A program made the translations under genes and the position numbers. The notes below the pieces were generated by a model. It ran no database searches and was not told where the DNA came from. It saw nothing but the letters and a program-made list of their open reading frames with translations. From CACIIZ01 sp045565285 (GTDB lineage: Bacteria > Pseudomonadota > Alphaproteobacteria > Rhodobacterales > Rhodobacteraceae): a stretch of DNA of 64,000 nucleotides. The stretch is from the NCBI GenBank assembly GCA_045565285.1, contig JBJLFR010000010.1, forward strand, positions 1 through 64,000. Reading direction: 5' to 3'. Numbering within the stretch: position 1 is the first letter of the stretch; every line of letters starts with the position of its first letter. Below, one piece after another: positions 25,269 through 35,408 of this stretch.

Positions 25269-26183
25269 ATGAATTTAAAAAATAAAAAAATTATTTTTAT
25301 TGTTAATCCAAATTCAGGAAAACTTTCGACTAAAAATAAAATTAAAATTATTTCAAGGTGTCTACCCACAAATCCAGACATTATATTTCCAAAAACCCCA
25401 GATGAAACATCTCATCTTAGTGCTCAAGCATTTAAAAAAAAACATATTGTAGTTGCTTGTGGCGGTGATGGAACAGTTAATCTAGTTGCAAATCAAGCAA
25501 TTATTCATGATGGAACGATGTCAATATTACCATTTGGAAGAGGAAATGATTTTGCAAAATTTATTGGTATTAATGATGATAAACAATTTATAGATATGTT
25601 AGAGAAACCTAGTATTTACAAAAGTGAATATCTAGAGTTATTTTTTAAAAATTCGTATAAGATTTGTCTAACATCAGTCGGTGTTGGTCTTTTAAGTGAG
25701 GCAGCTTACCGAGCAAGCAAAATACCTTTATTACAAGGAAGTTTATTATATACAATTGCAGCATTATCTTGTTTTATTAATCTCAAATCTCATTCTTATA
25801 TTGTAAATTTTAATAAAAAAATTGAATTAAATGAAAAATTAACTATTTTAGTTGTTGCATCTACACCTTTTGCAGGTGGAGGAATGCATATTGCTCCTGA
25901 GGCACAAAAAATAAAAAATAAAATCAACCTTTTATATGCAAAAAAAGTTTCAAGAATTGAAGCAATTGGATTACTTAGTAAAGTAATGTCCGGAAATCAT
26001 TTGGGACATCAAAAAGTAAATAACTCTCATATAAAACAATGTAAAATTACAACAAAGGAAACCGATTTTTGGGCTCCCTTAGTTTATGGAGATGGGGAAT
26101 ATATAGGAAATTTACCTGTTGAAATTAAAAAAGGAAAAAAATATTTGAAATTATTAGTACCAAACAATCAAACTATTGGTTAA
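25269..26183 (+). CDS. Diacylglycerol/lipid kinase family protein
   Basis: A 304-residue protein. FIVNPNSGKLS and ACGGDGTVNLVANQAI are the ATP-binding signatures of the DAGK catalytic family; FGRGNDFAKFIGI continues the pattern. A beta-rich C-terminal domain includes APLVYGDGEYIG. The substrate may be diacylglycerol, sphingosine-type or another lipid alcohol. A TTG at 25248 would add seven residues; ATG 25269 places the conserved strand right at the N-terminus. Its 3' end overlaps the convergent GMC gene by 11 bases. Confidence 0.87.
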   Translation: MNLKNKKIIFIVNPNSGKLSTKNKIKIISRCLPTNPDIIFPKTPDETSHLSAQAFKKKHIVVACGGDGTVNLVANQAIIHDGTMSILPFGRGNDFAKFIGINDDKQFIDMLEKPSIYKSEYLELFFKNSYKICLTSVGVGLLSEAAYRASKIPLLQGSLLYTIAALSCFINLKSHSYIVNFNKKIELNEKLTILVVASTPFAGGGMHIAPEAQKIKNKINLLYAKKVSRIEAIGLLSKVMSGNHLGHQKVNNSHIKQCKITTKETDFWAPLVYGDGEYIGNLPVEIKKGKKYLKLLVPNNQTIG

Positions 26184-27816
26184 ATGCAAATTTAGCCTCA
26201 ATAGGTTTAAGTTGTGTTTTTCTAAGTATAAAATCAGAAGCTCTGTGAGCAATCATCTGAATAGGTGCATTTAAATTAGCACTTATAATTTTTGGTAATA
26301 TAGATCCATCTACTATTCTTAAATTTTCAACACCATATACTCTTAATTCTTCATCTACTACACTGTCCTCAGAATTTCCCATTTTACAAGTACCACATGG
26401 ATGATAATCAGTTTCAGTCAAACCTCTAATTACCTCCTCTTTATTGTTTTTATCAATGCCTTCAGAAATACCTGTTATTTCATTTCCTCTGAATTCTTCA
26501 AACGATTTTTGATTGATTAACTCTCTTGCTTTATCAATACCCTGTGACATTTGAGTAAAGTCCTCCAAGTTGTTCATATAATTAAAAATAATGTCAGGTT
26601 TACCAAATAAATTTTTCTTATTTAATTTCAAATAACCAGAACTTTTTGGTCGAAGAAGATCAATATGAAGAACAAAACCTTTTCTAATTTTTAATTCTCC
26701 ATTAATAAAATCAAATCCTGCTGGTGCAAAATGGTACTGTAGATTTGGATAATCAACTTTGTCGTTACCAAAAATTAATCCTCCAGCCTCCCAAATATTT
26801 GTACAAGCCATGCCTGTACGAGTAGTAATCCATTGCATACCTGTAATTAGTTTTCTTAAATTATTATTCATTCCATATATTGGAAAATTTTTTTTACAAT
26901 CATATTTCAAAATAACTGTAGGATGATCTTGTAAATTTTTTCCTACACCTACTAAGTTTATTTCACTTTTTATTCCATTTTCTTTTAATTCTTCAGCTGC
27001 TCCAATACCAGAAAGCATCAATAATTTTGGGGTATTTATCGATCCACATGATAAAATTATTTCATTTGATGCGTAAATTGTTTCAAAGCTGTTTTGATAT
27101 AATATATCTAGAGAAACTGCTTTCTTTGATTTTAAATTAATCTTGGTTACATTCGCACTAGTAATAATATCAAGGTTTTCCCTTTTTTTAGCATTAGTAA
27201 GATGTGCATCAGCTGCACTCCATCTTTTACCTTTGTAACGAGTTGCATCTAATCTAGAAACACCACAAGGATTAAAACCATTTAGATCATCTGATCTGCC
27301 TTGACCAGAAGTCACTCCTGCTTCCAAAAAAGCTTCAAATAATGGGGATTGAAGTGACCCACTTGAAACTTTCAAAGGACCATTTCCCCCTCTATAAAAA
27401 TCTTCACCCTCTGAATATGTTTCACCCGCTTTAAAATATGGTAAACAGTTTTTATAAGACCAATTTTTTATTTTTAAGTCTTTTTCCCAACTATCATAAT
27501 CAAGAGGATGACCTCTCATGTAAACCATAGAATTTATTGAAGATGATCCTCCTAAAACTTTTCCTCTGGGTGTAAAAACAGATCTTTCCTTAAGAGCTGG
27601 TTCTTTACTAGTATCATAATTCCAATTAATTTCAGGATTTAAGTATGCTTTATAAACAGCAGCTGGAATATGTATCATTAAATTATTATTTACAGGCCCA
27701 GCTTCTAAAAGAAGTACTTTATTATTTATATTTTCACTAAGTTTGCTAGCTAAAACACATCCAGCAGATCCAGCTCCAACAATAATATAATTGTATTCTT
27801 TTTTTAAAATACTCAT
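26173..27816 (-). CDS. GMC-family FAD oxidoreductase (choline/alcohol dehydrogenase-like)
   Basis: A 547-residue flavoprotein. The N-terminal FAD motif is YIIVGAGSAGCVLASKLSE, followed by RGKVLGGSSSINSMVYMRGH, the GMC signature 1. Signature 2 is visible as GSINTPKLLMLSGIG. The C-terminal catalytic His is in DYHPCGTCKMG, then LRIVDGSILP. Like BetA-type and PEG-dehydrogenase-like proteins it would oxidise a primary or secondary alcohol and reduce a quinone or O2. It lies alone, convergent with the lipid kinase. Confidence 0.9.
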   Translation of the reverse strand: MSILKKEYNYIIVGAGSAGCVLASKLSENINNKVLLLEAGPVNNNLMIHIPAAVYKAYLNPEINWNYDTSKEPALKERSVFTPRGKVLGGSSSINSMVYMRGHPLDYDSWEKDLKIKNWSYKNCLPYFKAGETYSEGEDFYRGGNGPLKVSSGSLQSPLFEAFLEAGVTSGQGRSDDLNGFNPCGVSRLDATRYKGKRWSAADAHLTNAKKRENLDIITSANVTKINLKSKKAVSLDILYQNSFETIYASNEIILSCGSINTPKLLMLSGIGAAEELKENGIKSEINLVGVGKNLQDHPTVILKYDCKKNFPIYGMNNNLRKLITGMQWITTRTGMACTNIWEAGGLIFGNDKVDYPNLQYHFAPAGFDFINGELKIRKGFVLHIDLLRPKSSGYLKLNKKNLFGKPDIIFNYMNNLEDFTQMSQGIDKARELINQKSFEEFRGNEITGISEGIDKNNKEEVIRGLTETDYHPCGTCKMGNSEDSVVDEELRVYGVENLRIVDGSILPKIISANLNAPIQMIAHRASDFILRKTQLKPIEAKFAFNQ

Positions 27817-27923
27817 GAAAAAAATTAAATTTTAATAAAATATAATCAATATTTGATAACCTAAATTATCTTACTATATAAGACAATATAAGTTTTATTA
27901 TATTTAAAAAAATCATATTTAAA

Positions 27924-28649
27924 ATGAAATTTGTTAAAATTTATTCAATTATTTTTCAATTAATACAATTTACATTACTTCCCATATTAATATGGCAAGG
28001 AAAAAGTGTAAGAAAAAAAGTTTTGAAATTACCTGAAGCCACTGGTAAAAGATTTGGCACTATAGGAATAGGAAAAAATATAAAAATTTTATTCATTGGT
28101 GATTCATCAGCTTCCGGTGTTGGTGTTAACAATATTGAACAATCTTTATCTGGTGGGGTAATTAAAAATTTAAAAAATAAGTATAAATGTACCTGGAAAA
28201 TAATTGCTAAATCTGGTGTAAATACCAATCAATTAATTGATTTGATTACAATTGAAAAAGATGAACCATTTTCAATTGTAATCATTTCTGTTGGTATGAA
28301 CGATATTACATCAGTAAGTACTTTAAAATTATGGAGTAAAAATTTAAAACAATTAGAAAGTATTTTATTAAAAAAATTTTCTATTAACTATTTTATTTAC
28401 TCAGGCATGCCTCCAGTACATAAATTATATATTTTACCAATTCCACTTAGGTATTTTTTGTCATTAAAAGCTTTACTTTTTGATAATTATTTAAGAATTA
28501 AATGTAAAAATTTATATAATTTTGAGTATATCAATATTAATAAATTATCGTCAAAAAAAAATATAGTAGCAACTGATGGGTTTCATCCAAATGAAAATTT
28601 TTATACAATTTGGTCAAATAAAATTGTACAAAAAATTAAGTTAATATAA
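27924..28649 (+). CDS. SGNH/GDSL-type esterase or lipase
   Basis: A 241-residue protein with a membrane-anchor-like N-terminus. The SGNH blocks are visible: block I ILFIGDSSASGVGV with the nucleophile Ser, block II Gly in AKSGVNTNQ, block III VGMNDITS with the oxyanion Asn, and block V DGFHPNENFY carrying the catalytic Asp and His. Substrate not predictable. First of five tightly spaced plus-strand genes (27924-31795). Confidence 0.85.
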   Translation: MKFVKIYSIIFQLIQFTLLPILIWQGKSVRKKVLKLPEATGKRFGTIGIGKNIKILFIGDSSASGVGVNNIEQSLSGGVIKNLKNKYKCTWKIIAKSGVNTNQLIDLITIEKDEPFSIVIISVGMNDITSVSTLKLWSKNLKQLESILLKKFSINYFIYSGMPPVHKLYILPIPLRYFLSLKALLFDNYLRIKCKNLYNFEYININKLSSKKNIVATDGFHPNENFYTIWSNKIVQKIKLI

Positions 28650-28654
28650 AAAAT

Positions 28655-29407
28655 ATGGAAAGAAATTTTAATAAATCATTAACTAAAATATTTCTACTAT
28701 CTATGTTTTTTTTTATACTGTTACTCAAAACAACAATTGCTGAAACCTTTACTTTTTCCTTATCTGCTAAGGGAATAAAGTTTGGTTCTTTTTATATGAT
28801 CGCTAAAGAAAGTGGTAATCAGTATCAAATTACATCAAATTTTGAAAGTAGTGGTATCTTGGGTGCTTTTACTAAAATTAATGTATCAAGTGGTGTATAC
28901 GGTCGAATTCAAAATATAAATAATAATATTTATTACCCAATTGAAGTTCTATCTAAATGGAAAAGTTTACTTAAACAAAAACAATCTAAAATAAAATACA
29001 AAAATAAAAAAATTGTTCATTATGAAGTCTTGCCTTACCCTAGGAAAAATAAATATGCATTGAAAATCAATCAATTAAACAATACTATTGATCCTTTAAC
29101 AGTAACTTATTTACTTTTAAAAAAGAGAAAAAAAATCAACATTTGCAAAGGTGAAAAATTAGTTTCAGAAGGTCAAACAATTATGAAAATAGTTTTTTTA
29201 AAAAAAGAAATCCTACAAAATAAAATTACTTGTGATGGAGAGTTTCAATTTTTAAAAGGGTTTGATCCAAAAAAGTATAAAAAGAAAAAATATAAATTTT
29301 CAGTAATTTACAAAAATAATAATAATCGCAATCAAAGATTGAATGTTACAGATTTTATTTTCAATACTAGGATTGGTGAAATTATAGCAACAAGATTATC
29401 TAAATAA
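28655..29407 (+). CDS. DUF3108 family periplasmic protein
   Basis: A 250-residue protein with a signal peptide ending near TTIAE/TFTF. The mature part is beta-rich and matches DUF3108: FSLSAKGIKFGSFYMIAKE, then a DPLTVTYLLLKK segment and a late Cys (ITCDGEF). DUF3108 proteins are outer-surface or periplasmic and uncharacterised. It is 5 bases after the esterase gene and 2 bases before the alpha/beta hydrolase gene, so it belongs to one transcript. Confidence 0.75.
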   Translation: MERNFNKSLTKIFLLSMFFFILLLKTTIAETFTFSLSAKGIKFGSFYMIAKESGNQYQITSNFESSGILGAFTKINVSSGVYGRIQNINNNIYYPIEVLSKWKSLLKQKQSKIKYKNKKIVHYEVLPYPRKNKYALKINQLNNTIDPLTVTYLLLKKRKKINICKGEKLVSEGQTIMKIVFLKKEILQNKITCDGEFQFLKGFDPKKYKKKKYKFSVIYKNNNNRNQRLNVTDFIFNTRIGEIIATRLSK

Positions 29408-29409
29408 TT

Positions 29410-30216
29410 ATGATATTAAAAGATGCTAACGTTACTTTAGAATATGAAAGGGTAGGATCAGGTCCTCTAGTGGTTTTGTTTCACTCTACTGCCAGTTCAC
29501 TTAAACAATGGAATTCATTAATCAATATGTTAAAAAGTGACTTTGAAATTATTGCTGTAAATTTAATTGGATATGGCCTTACAAATAAGTGGACTGAAAA
29601 TAATAAACAACAAAATCTAATAGACCATGTAAAACTTGTTGAACCTTTAATAAGAAATTATAAGGGTAAAGTAAATTTTATAGGCCATTCATTTGGTGGT
29701 TCAGTTGCAATAAGAGCTGCTTTAGAATATAAAAAAAAACTTAATAATCTTATTTTATTAGAACCAAATGCTTTTTTTATTTTAGACAAAAAACAACATT
29801 CGTCATCTTACAATATTGCTCATTCTTTTGGAAAAAAAATATATGAAGCACAAAAGAAATCAAATTGGAATAATTTTGCAAAAATTTTTTTAGAATTTTG
29901 GGTTGGAATTGGATCCTGGGAAAAAATGACACCTAAACAACAACATAATTTTTTACTTGTTATCCCCAATATTTACTATGAAGCACAGTCTATATTTAAT
30001 GAAAAAATGGATTTAAAAGAATTAAATAATTTCCAAAAAAATATTTTTTTTATTAATGCAAAAAATACTAACTTTATATCCAAAGAAATAAAGAGGGTGT
30101 TTATTTCCATTTTACCCGAAATTATTCATACTGAAATAGAAGAGGGTGACCATATGGCTCCAATAAAATATCCTGAAATAATAAATCCTTTGATTTATCA
30201 ACACTTAAAAAATTGA
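29410..30216 (+). CDS. Alpha/beta hydrolase
   Basis: A 268-residue protein of the alpha/beta hydrolase fold. The nucleophile elbow is in VNFIGHSFGGSVAIRAAL, the early strand has VLFHSTASSLKQW (oxyanion region, replacing the more usual HG), and EGDHMAPIKYPEII near the C-terminus supplies the catalytic His. Cytosolic; the ester, amide or epoxide substrate is unknown. Sits inside the 27924-31795 gene run. Confidence 0.85.
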   Translation: MILKDANVTLEYERVGSGPLVVLFHSTASSLKQWNSLINMLKSDFEIIAVNLIGYGLTNKWTENNKQQNLIDHVKLVEPLIRNYKGKVNFIGHSFGGSVAIRAALEYKKKLNNLILLEPNAFFILDKKQHSSSYNIAHSFGKKIYEAQKKSNWNNFAKIFLEFWVGIGSWEKMTPKQQHNFLLVIPNIYYEAQSIFNEKMDLKELNNFQKNIFFINAKNTNFISKEIKRVFISILPEIIHTEIEEGDHMAPIKYPEIINPLIYQHLKN

Positions 30217-30226
30217 AATAGTTAAA

Positions 30227-31006
30227 ATGAATTTTACATCAATTAGTTATAAATATTTTTTAATTTACCTTTTATTGATATTCGTTTGTTATCTTTTTTT
30301 TTCAAAAAATTTAATTGCAGAAGTAAAAATTATAAAAAATAATATTGAGAGATGTTTTTTTACTAATGCCAAACCAAATCATGCAATTGGACAATTTCCA
30401 ACTAAAGGAAACCCGAATAGTTTTAAAAAACAAAATTTAAAATTTTGTACTACTTTATATCCATTTATTAATAATAATTTCTCTTATAAAGCTAAAACGG
30501 TTGGAATTACTCTCTCTGGAATTCCAATAAGACCTAACACAGCTGATTGGTACGATCCTCATTCACCAAAAGGCCATAGTAAAAAAAGTACATCAGGTTG
30601 GAATTTAGAAGGAATTACTCCTTATAAAAAAAAGTTAGGTATAGATAGAAACAATGGTCATGTTGATAAAAATGGATTATATCATTATCATGGAGTTAAT
30701 AAACACTTATTAAATTTGAAACAAAATTCTTTAATAGGATATGCTGCTGATGGGCATGAAATCCATTACCTAGGTTCAAATATAAAATCTTCATGGAAAC
30801 TTAAAAATGGTAAAAGACCCACAATGCCTTTTGGAAGTTATGATGGGAGTTTTTTTCAAGATTACGAATTTAAAGAGGGTAGTGGAGATTTAGATGAATG
30901 CAATTTTGGTAAAATAGATAATAAAAAAGTATACTTTGCAACAAATGAATTTCCATTTTTTCCAAGATGTCTTTGGGGAAATCCAAGTAAATATTTTTTG
31001 AGATGA
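30227..31006 (+). CDS. YHYH domain protein, exported
   Basis: A 259-residue protein with an N-terminal hydrophobic segment (signal or anchor). The YHYH family name motif is present in DKNGLYHYHGVNKHL, preceded by GWNLEGI and followed by LIGYAADGHEIHYLG and GSYDGSFFQDYEF. Four Cys may form disulfides. Function unknown; YHYH proteins are common in marine bacteria and often secreted. Confidence 0.82.
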   Translation: MNFTSISYKYFLIYLLLIFVCYLFFSKNLIAEVKIIKNNIERCFFTNAKPNHAIGQFPTKGNPNSFKKQNLKFCTTLYPFINNNFSYKAKTVGITLSGIPIRPNTADWYDPHSPKGHSKKSTSGWNLEGITPYKKKLGIDRNNGHVDKNGLYHYHGVNKHLLNLKQNSLIGYAADGHEIHYLGSNIKSSWKLKNGKRPTMPFGSYDGSFFQDYEFKEGSGDLDECNFGKIDNKKVYFATNEFPFFPRCLWGNPSKYFLR

Positions 31007-31048
31007 ATTAAATTATTAATTTATTTTTTAACTTATAGAGTGAATTTA

Positions 31049-31795
31049 ATGAATAATTTTCTTTATATCACTGGTGCTGGTGTTAGTGCTGAAAGTGGTA
31101 TTCCTACTTTTAGGGATACTGATGGATTTTGGACGGTGGGAAGCGTTAACTATACACCTCAAGAAATGGCAACGAGGAATATGTATGAAAATAACCCTAG
31201 TGAATTTCTTTTATGGTATTTTAAAAGATTTATTTCATTAAAAAATATAAAACCTAATAAAACACACTACTGGCTATCTAATAAATGTTTAATAACTCAA
31301 AATATTGATGGATTGGATAGAAAAGCAGGTAACAAAAATTATATTGGAATACATGGAAATATTGATAAATTAGTGGTTTTTGATAATCAAGATAAAATTC
31401 AAGAACCAAAGAATGCTAATTGGGATGAAATTGATAGAGAATATTTATATAATGACTTGAAACTTAAAAAAATTCTATTAGAAAAATTTAAAATACCTTT
31501 AAAAAATTCAGAGTATACACCTGAAAAAGGTGTTTCATTAAAACCACTAGTTTTACTTTTTGATGAAATTTATAATGAAAATTATAGATTTAATGAAGCG
31601 TTAACTTGGATGGAAAATTGTACAAAAATGATATTCATGGGTACATCTTTTAGTGTCAATATTACTAATATTGCATTAGAAATTGCTATTGAAAAAAATC
31701 TACCAATTGAAATAGTTGACCCTAATCCAATTGAAATTAATTATCCTAATATTGTGTATCATAAAATTAAGGCTTCAGATTACTGTAATATTTGA
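31049..31795 (+). CDS. Sirtuin-like NAD-dependent deacylase, zinc site missing
   Basis: A 248-residue protein with the sirtuin core: ITGAGVSAESGIPTFRDTDGF, ITQNIDGLDRKAG and the catalytic His in IGIHGN. Later come LKPLVLLFDEIY (the equivalent of the usual P-x-V-V-x-F-G-E), MGTSFSVNI and EIVDPNP. The two CxxC pairs that normally hold structural zinc after the catalytic His are absent; only three scattered Cys remain. It may be a zinc-less SIR2 or have lost deacylase function. GTG 31040 would add three residues; ATG 31049 is preferred. Confidence 0.8.
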   Translation: MNNFLYITGAGVSAESGIPTFRDTDGFWTVGSVNYTPQEMATRNMYENNPSEFLLWYFKRFISLKNIKPNKTHYWLSNKCLITQNIDGLDRKAGNKNYIGIHGNIDKLVVFDNQDKIQEPKNANWDEIDREYLYNDLKLKKILLEKFKIPLKNSEYTPEKGVSLKPLVLLFDEIYNENYRFNEALTWMENCTKMIFMGTSFSVNITNIALEIAIEKNLPIEIVDPNPIEINYPNIVYHKIKASDYCNI

Positions 31796-31817
31796 ATTGT
31801 AAAAAATTATATGAAAC

Positions 31818-32147
31818 TTATAAAATTACATCATATAGGATTATCCCACGATTTGAAAAATTTTTAACAGTAATCTTTGCTTTTTTTTCAAATTTAATTT
31901 CTGCTTCACGAAATAAATTTTGACACTCTATAAATGATTTTTCATCTTTGTATTCCCACATGTTTCCTAACCTAAAAACTCCTTCTTTATTCCATATCTG
32001 GCTTACGGTTTGTCTGATTGCACCTGCTTTTTTAAACTTTGGAAGCATTTCTTGAATAATTTCTTGCCATTCTTCAGCTCCAACTCTCATATCACTCTTC
32101 GTGGTAAAATCTGATGTAATATAACTCATTAGCTTAGATTCATTCAT
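31818..32147 (-). CDS. Hypothetical protein, possible dimeric alpha/beta-barrel (NIPSNAP-like)
   Basis: A 109-residue soluble protein. EEWQEIIQEMLPKFKKAGAIRQTVSQIW and the later MWEYKDEKSFIECQNLF are reminiscent of NIPSNAP or monooxygenase-like ferredoxin folds in which an Arg/Trp-rich sheet packs against helices. That link is weak. An AAGGAA site precedes the ATG. Convergent with the sirtuin gene. Confidence 0.5.
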   Translation of the reverse strand: MNESKLMSYITSDFTTKSDMRVGAEEWQEIIQEMLPKFKKAGAIRQTVSQIWNKEGVFRLGNMWEYKDEKSFIECQNLFREAEIKFEKKAKITVKNFSNRGIILYDVIL

Positions 32148-32366
32148 ATAATTTTCCTTTCAAAATGAATTTCTGTAATTGTAGATATCAGCATAAATAA
32201 TACAAAACATGTTTCAAGATTGAATAAAAAATAAAATATATTATCAAACTATATATTAAATCAGTTTAAACTTCTTATTGATCTTAATCTGAAAGATCAT
32301 CTTTTTCTTTATATACTTCATTAGATAGATTTCTATTTAATATTTCTTTCATTAAATATATCTTAG

Positions 32367-33314
32367 TTAAACTGTATCTGAAAATTTTGTTAATTTACTA
32401 TTATTACTTGAATTACCCATTATAATTATAATTCCTGCAATAATAATCGCAATAATTCCAATCAACCCATAAAAATTTGGTAAAATTCCCCAAAAAAACC
32501 AACTAAAAAAACCAGCGGAAATTAAATATGTATATTCATAAATAGCTGCATATGTTGGTTTCGATATTTGATAAGCCATTATAATAAAATAAATTGCTAC
32601 TGAAGATAAAAAACCAAGAAAACACATTATTATCCAAAAATTTAAATTTTGATTTTGCCAAGGCCTATAAATGAATGGTGCTTTATCAAATATAATTGAA
32701 TTTACAGGATAAAATGTAAAAAACAATGAAAGCAATAAACCAATCAAACCAATAGAAAACAAAAAACAAAAAAGGATTGAAAGTGGTTCTTCTTCTTGCA
32801 GATACTTATTTGTTATAATTGCTCCTACCGCATAAGTTGCGCCTGCTAAAATAGGAAAAAAATGGTAAATTGTAGGTTTGAAATTTACTCCTATAATTAA
32901 ATAAACACCTATTATACCGAGAGAAAATGCAAAAATTTGTCTAATAGAGATATTTTCTTTAAAAAATAAAAAAGAGAATACTAAAACAAAAATTGGTGAA
33001 GTAAATAATCCAGCTCCTGCCTCTGCAATCGGCATCATTGGTATAACTGAAAAATATAATATCATAGAAATGACATTAAAAAATGTTCGACAAATAATTG
33101 CTAACCAATTTTTAATAATCAATTTTTTTTTGCTAAAATAAGCAAATATAAAAACTATTATTATAGCACTTAATGATCTTGAAAAATGAAATTGTCCAAC
33201 ACTTACTTTATCAGAAACTAATAAAGTTAAATTATCTGCTAAACCAAATATAGACAGCCCTAAAGTTAACAAAATACCACTTTTTGTAAGAGGAGAAAAA
33301 GAGTTTAAGAACAT
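32367..33314 (-). CDS. EamA/DMT-superfamily permease
   Basis: A 315-residue protein with about ten membrane helices and the two-fold EamA repeat (SLSAIIIVFIFAYF in the first half, SKPTYAAIYEYTYLISAGFF in the second). Probably exports or imports a small metabolite across the inner membrane; substrate unknown. One of three EamA proteins in the window (with 38070 and 41254). Confidence 0.83.
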   Translation of the reverse strand: MFLNSFSPLTKSGILLTLGLSIFGLADNLTLLVSDKVSVGQFHFSRSLSAIIIVFIFAYFSKKKLIIKNWLAIICRTFFNVISMILYFSVIPMMPIAEAGAGLFTSPIFVLVFSFLFFKENISIRQIFAFSLGIIGVYLIIGVNFKPTIYHFFPILAGATYAVGAIITNKYLQEEEPLSILFCFLFSIGLIGLLLSLFFTFYPVNSIIFDKAPFIYRPWQNQNLNFWIIMCFLGFLSSVAIYFIIMAYQISKPTYAAIYEYTYLISAGFFSWFFWGILPNFYGLIGIIAIIIAGIIIIMGNSSNNSKLTKFSDTV

Positions 33315-33383
33315 AAAATAAAACAGACTTAACTAATGAATAATATATTAAGCAACACAAAGTATACTTCATTTTTTTTTAGA

Positions 33384-35393
33384 CTACAAATTTCTACTTT
33401 TAATTAAAATTTGAGGATCAGGTAATTTTTTTCTAAAAGCTTTATAGAGTATTTCTGGTTCTTTTAAACCGCCCTTAGATAATATATTTTTTTCAAAACT
33501 TTCTGCCGTTTTTTTATTAAAAATATCACCAGTTTTTTTAAAAGCTGAATATGCATCTTCATCCATCATTTCTGACCAGATGTAACTATAATATGCCGAG
33601 GCATAGCCACCTCCACTAAAAATATGTTGGAATTGAGCTAAATTATGTCTTGGGTATATAGCTTTAGTTAGACCAATCTTATTAAGATATGTTTTTTCTA
33701 GTTTAATCGGATCACTAATAGGTTTTTCAGAGTGTAATTTTATATCTATAATAGCTGAGGCTAAATATTCTGTGGTATCAAAACCAGAATTAAAAGTTCT
33801 TGATAAAATAACATTTTCCAATAGCTTTGAAGGAATATTTTTTTTGGTTTTATAATGAGATGTAAACTTGTTTAAAATCTCTTTACTTTCTAACCAATGC
33901 TCAAACCACTGACTAGGTAGTTCTACAAAATCTCTTGATACAGAAGTACCTGACAGCATTTCAAAATTAACATCAGATAATAATTGATGAAGAGCATGAC
34001 CAAATTCATGAAATAACGTTTTTGCTTCATCAAAAGTCAAAAGACAAGGCATCCCCTTTAGAGGTTTGCTAAAATTACAAACATTAAGAACAATCGGATT
34101 TAGTCTTTGTTCATTAATTTTACTTTGACTTTTAAAAGTTGAACACCATGCACCAGATCTTTTTCCTTTGCGTGAGTAGTAATCACCAATAAATAAACCA
34201 ATGCGCTCATTATTTTTTAAAACTTCAAAAACTTTACAATCCGGATGATAAGCAGTCATATCCAATTTTCTTAGTTTTAAATTAAAAAGTTTATCACACG
34301 AATAAGAAATAGCTTCGATTAACTTATCTAACTGGAAATATGATTTAACATCATCCTCATTAAATTTGAATTGTTTTTCACGTTTTTTTTCAGCATAATA
34401 TCTCCAATCCCAAGGTTTTAAATTACCAGAATACCCATCAGCTTTAAGTAATTTATTTAATTCTTTAATATCTTTTTTTACTTTTTGCTTAGAGGGACCC
34501 CAGATATTAAAAAGAAATTTATGAACATTATCAGGATCTTTGGCCATTTCAGTCTCTAAACGATAATGAGAAAAAGATTTATAACCTAATAAAAGTGCTA
34601 ATTTTTGTCTTAAAAGAATAGTTTTTTTTATAATTTCTGGGTTTCCAGAATGAAGACCTCTAGATTTCCAACTTTTTAAAACTTTTTTTCTTAATTTTCT
34701 ATTTTCTGAAAATTTTAAAAAAGGAAGTAGTAGTGCCTCAGTTAAATTAATTGCGTAACCTTTTTTACCACTTACTATTGCTAAATTTTTTAAATCATTT
34801 ATTAAAAATTTAGGAAGTCCTATTGTATCTTTCTTTTTTAAAAAAAGAAGCCAATTTTTTTCGTCTTTTATAATATTTTGAGAAAAATTTACTCCTAATA
34901 AAACTAATTCTTTTACAATTTTTTTATACTCTGTTTTATCCTTATATTTTAAATTTATACCAGAACGCAAAAATCCCCTTTTTAAAAGAAATAAAACTCT
35001 GTTTTGTTCAATACTGAATTCAGTATTATTTTTACTGATAGGTATTTTATTTATTCTATCATAGAGTTTTTTATTTTGATAAATATTAGAATAATGATCA
35101 GAAATTATTGGTAATAACTTTTTTCTAATCGCTTCTCTTTCTTTGGTAAGTCCAGTTGCACATAATGAATAGAATATAGATAGTATTTCAGAAAGTTTAT
35201 TTCCTGAATTTAAAAATGGAATTATTGTATTTTTAAAGGTTGGTTTGTTTTTAATAGAACAAATTTTACTGATAGTTAATTTTTGTTCATTTGTTAGAAA
35301 AGGGATAGCTTGTTCGAAATGAGTATTTTCAATAATATCAAAAGGAGGAATTTTAAAATTATTAGACAATTCTTTAAGTAATGGATTATTCAT
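33384..35393 (-). CDS. M3-family oligopeptidase (PrlC/Dcp-like)
   Basis: A 669-residue cytosolic zinc metallopeptidase, normal size for oligopeptidase A or dipeptidyl carboxypeptidase. The active site is FDEAKTLFHEFGHALHQLL (HExxH near residue 465) with the third ligand in SRDFVELPSQWFEHWL, both family signatures. Cleaves short peptides and signal-peptide remnants. 15 bases downstream of the SDR gene, same strand. Confidence 0.92.
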   Translation of the reverse strand: MNNPLLKELSNNFKIPPFDIIENTHFEQAIPFLTNEQKLTISKICSIKNKPTFKNTIIPFLNSGNKLSEILSIFYSLCATGLTKEREAIRKKLLPIISDHYSNIYQNKKLYDRINKIPISKNNTEFSIEQNRVLFLLKRGFLRSGINLKYKDKTEYKKIVKELVLLGVNFSQNIIKDEKNWLLFLKKKDTIGLPKFLINDLKNLAIVSGKKGYAINLTEALLLPFLKFSENRKLRKKVLKSWKSRGLHSGNPEIIKKTILLRQKLALLLGYKSFSHYRLETEMAKDPDNVHKFLFNIWGPSKQKVKKDIKELNKLLKADGYSGNLKPWDWRYYAEKKREKQFKFNEDDVKSYFQLDKLIEAISYSCDKLFNLKLRKLDMTAYHPDCKVFEVLKNNERIGLFIGDYYSRKGKRSGAWCSTFKSQSKINEQRLNPIVLNVCNFSKPLKGMPCLLTFDEAKTLFHEFGHALHQLLSDVNFEMLSGTSVSRDFVELPSQWFEHWLESKEILNKFTSHYKTKKNIPSKLLENVILSRTFNSGFDTTEYLASAIIDIKLHSEKPISDPIKLEKTYLNKIGLTKAIYPRHNLAQFQHIFSGGGYASAYYSYIWSEMMDEDAYSAFKKTGDIFNKKTAESFEKNILSKGGLKEPEILYKAFRKKLPDPQILIKSRNL

Positions 35394-35408
35394 ATCAGGA
35401 ACTCTTAA

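Noticed and set aside
32284..32352. 22-codon minus-strand frame downstream of an EamA gene
   Set aside because: Too short and without a ribosome site or features that set it apart from chance.
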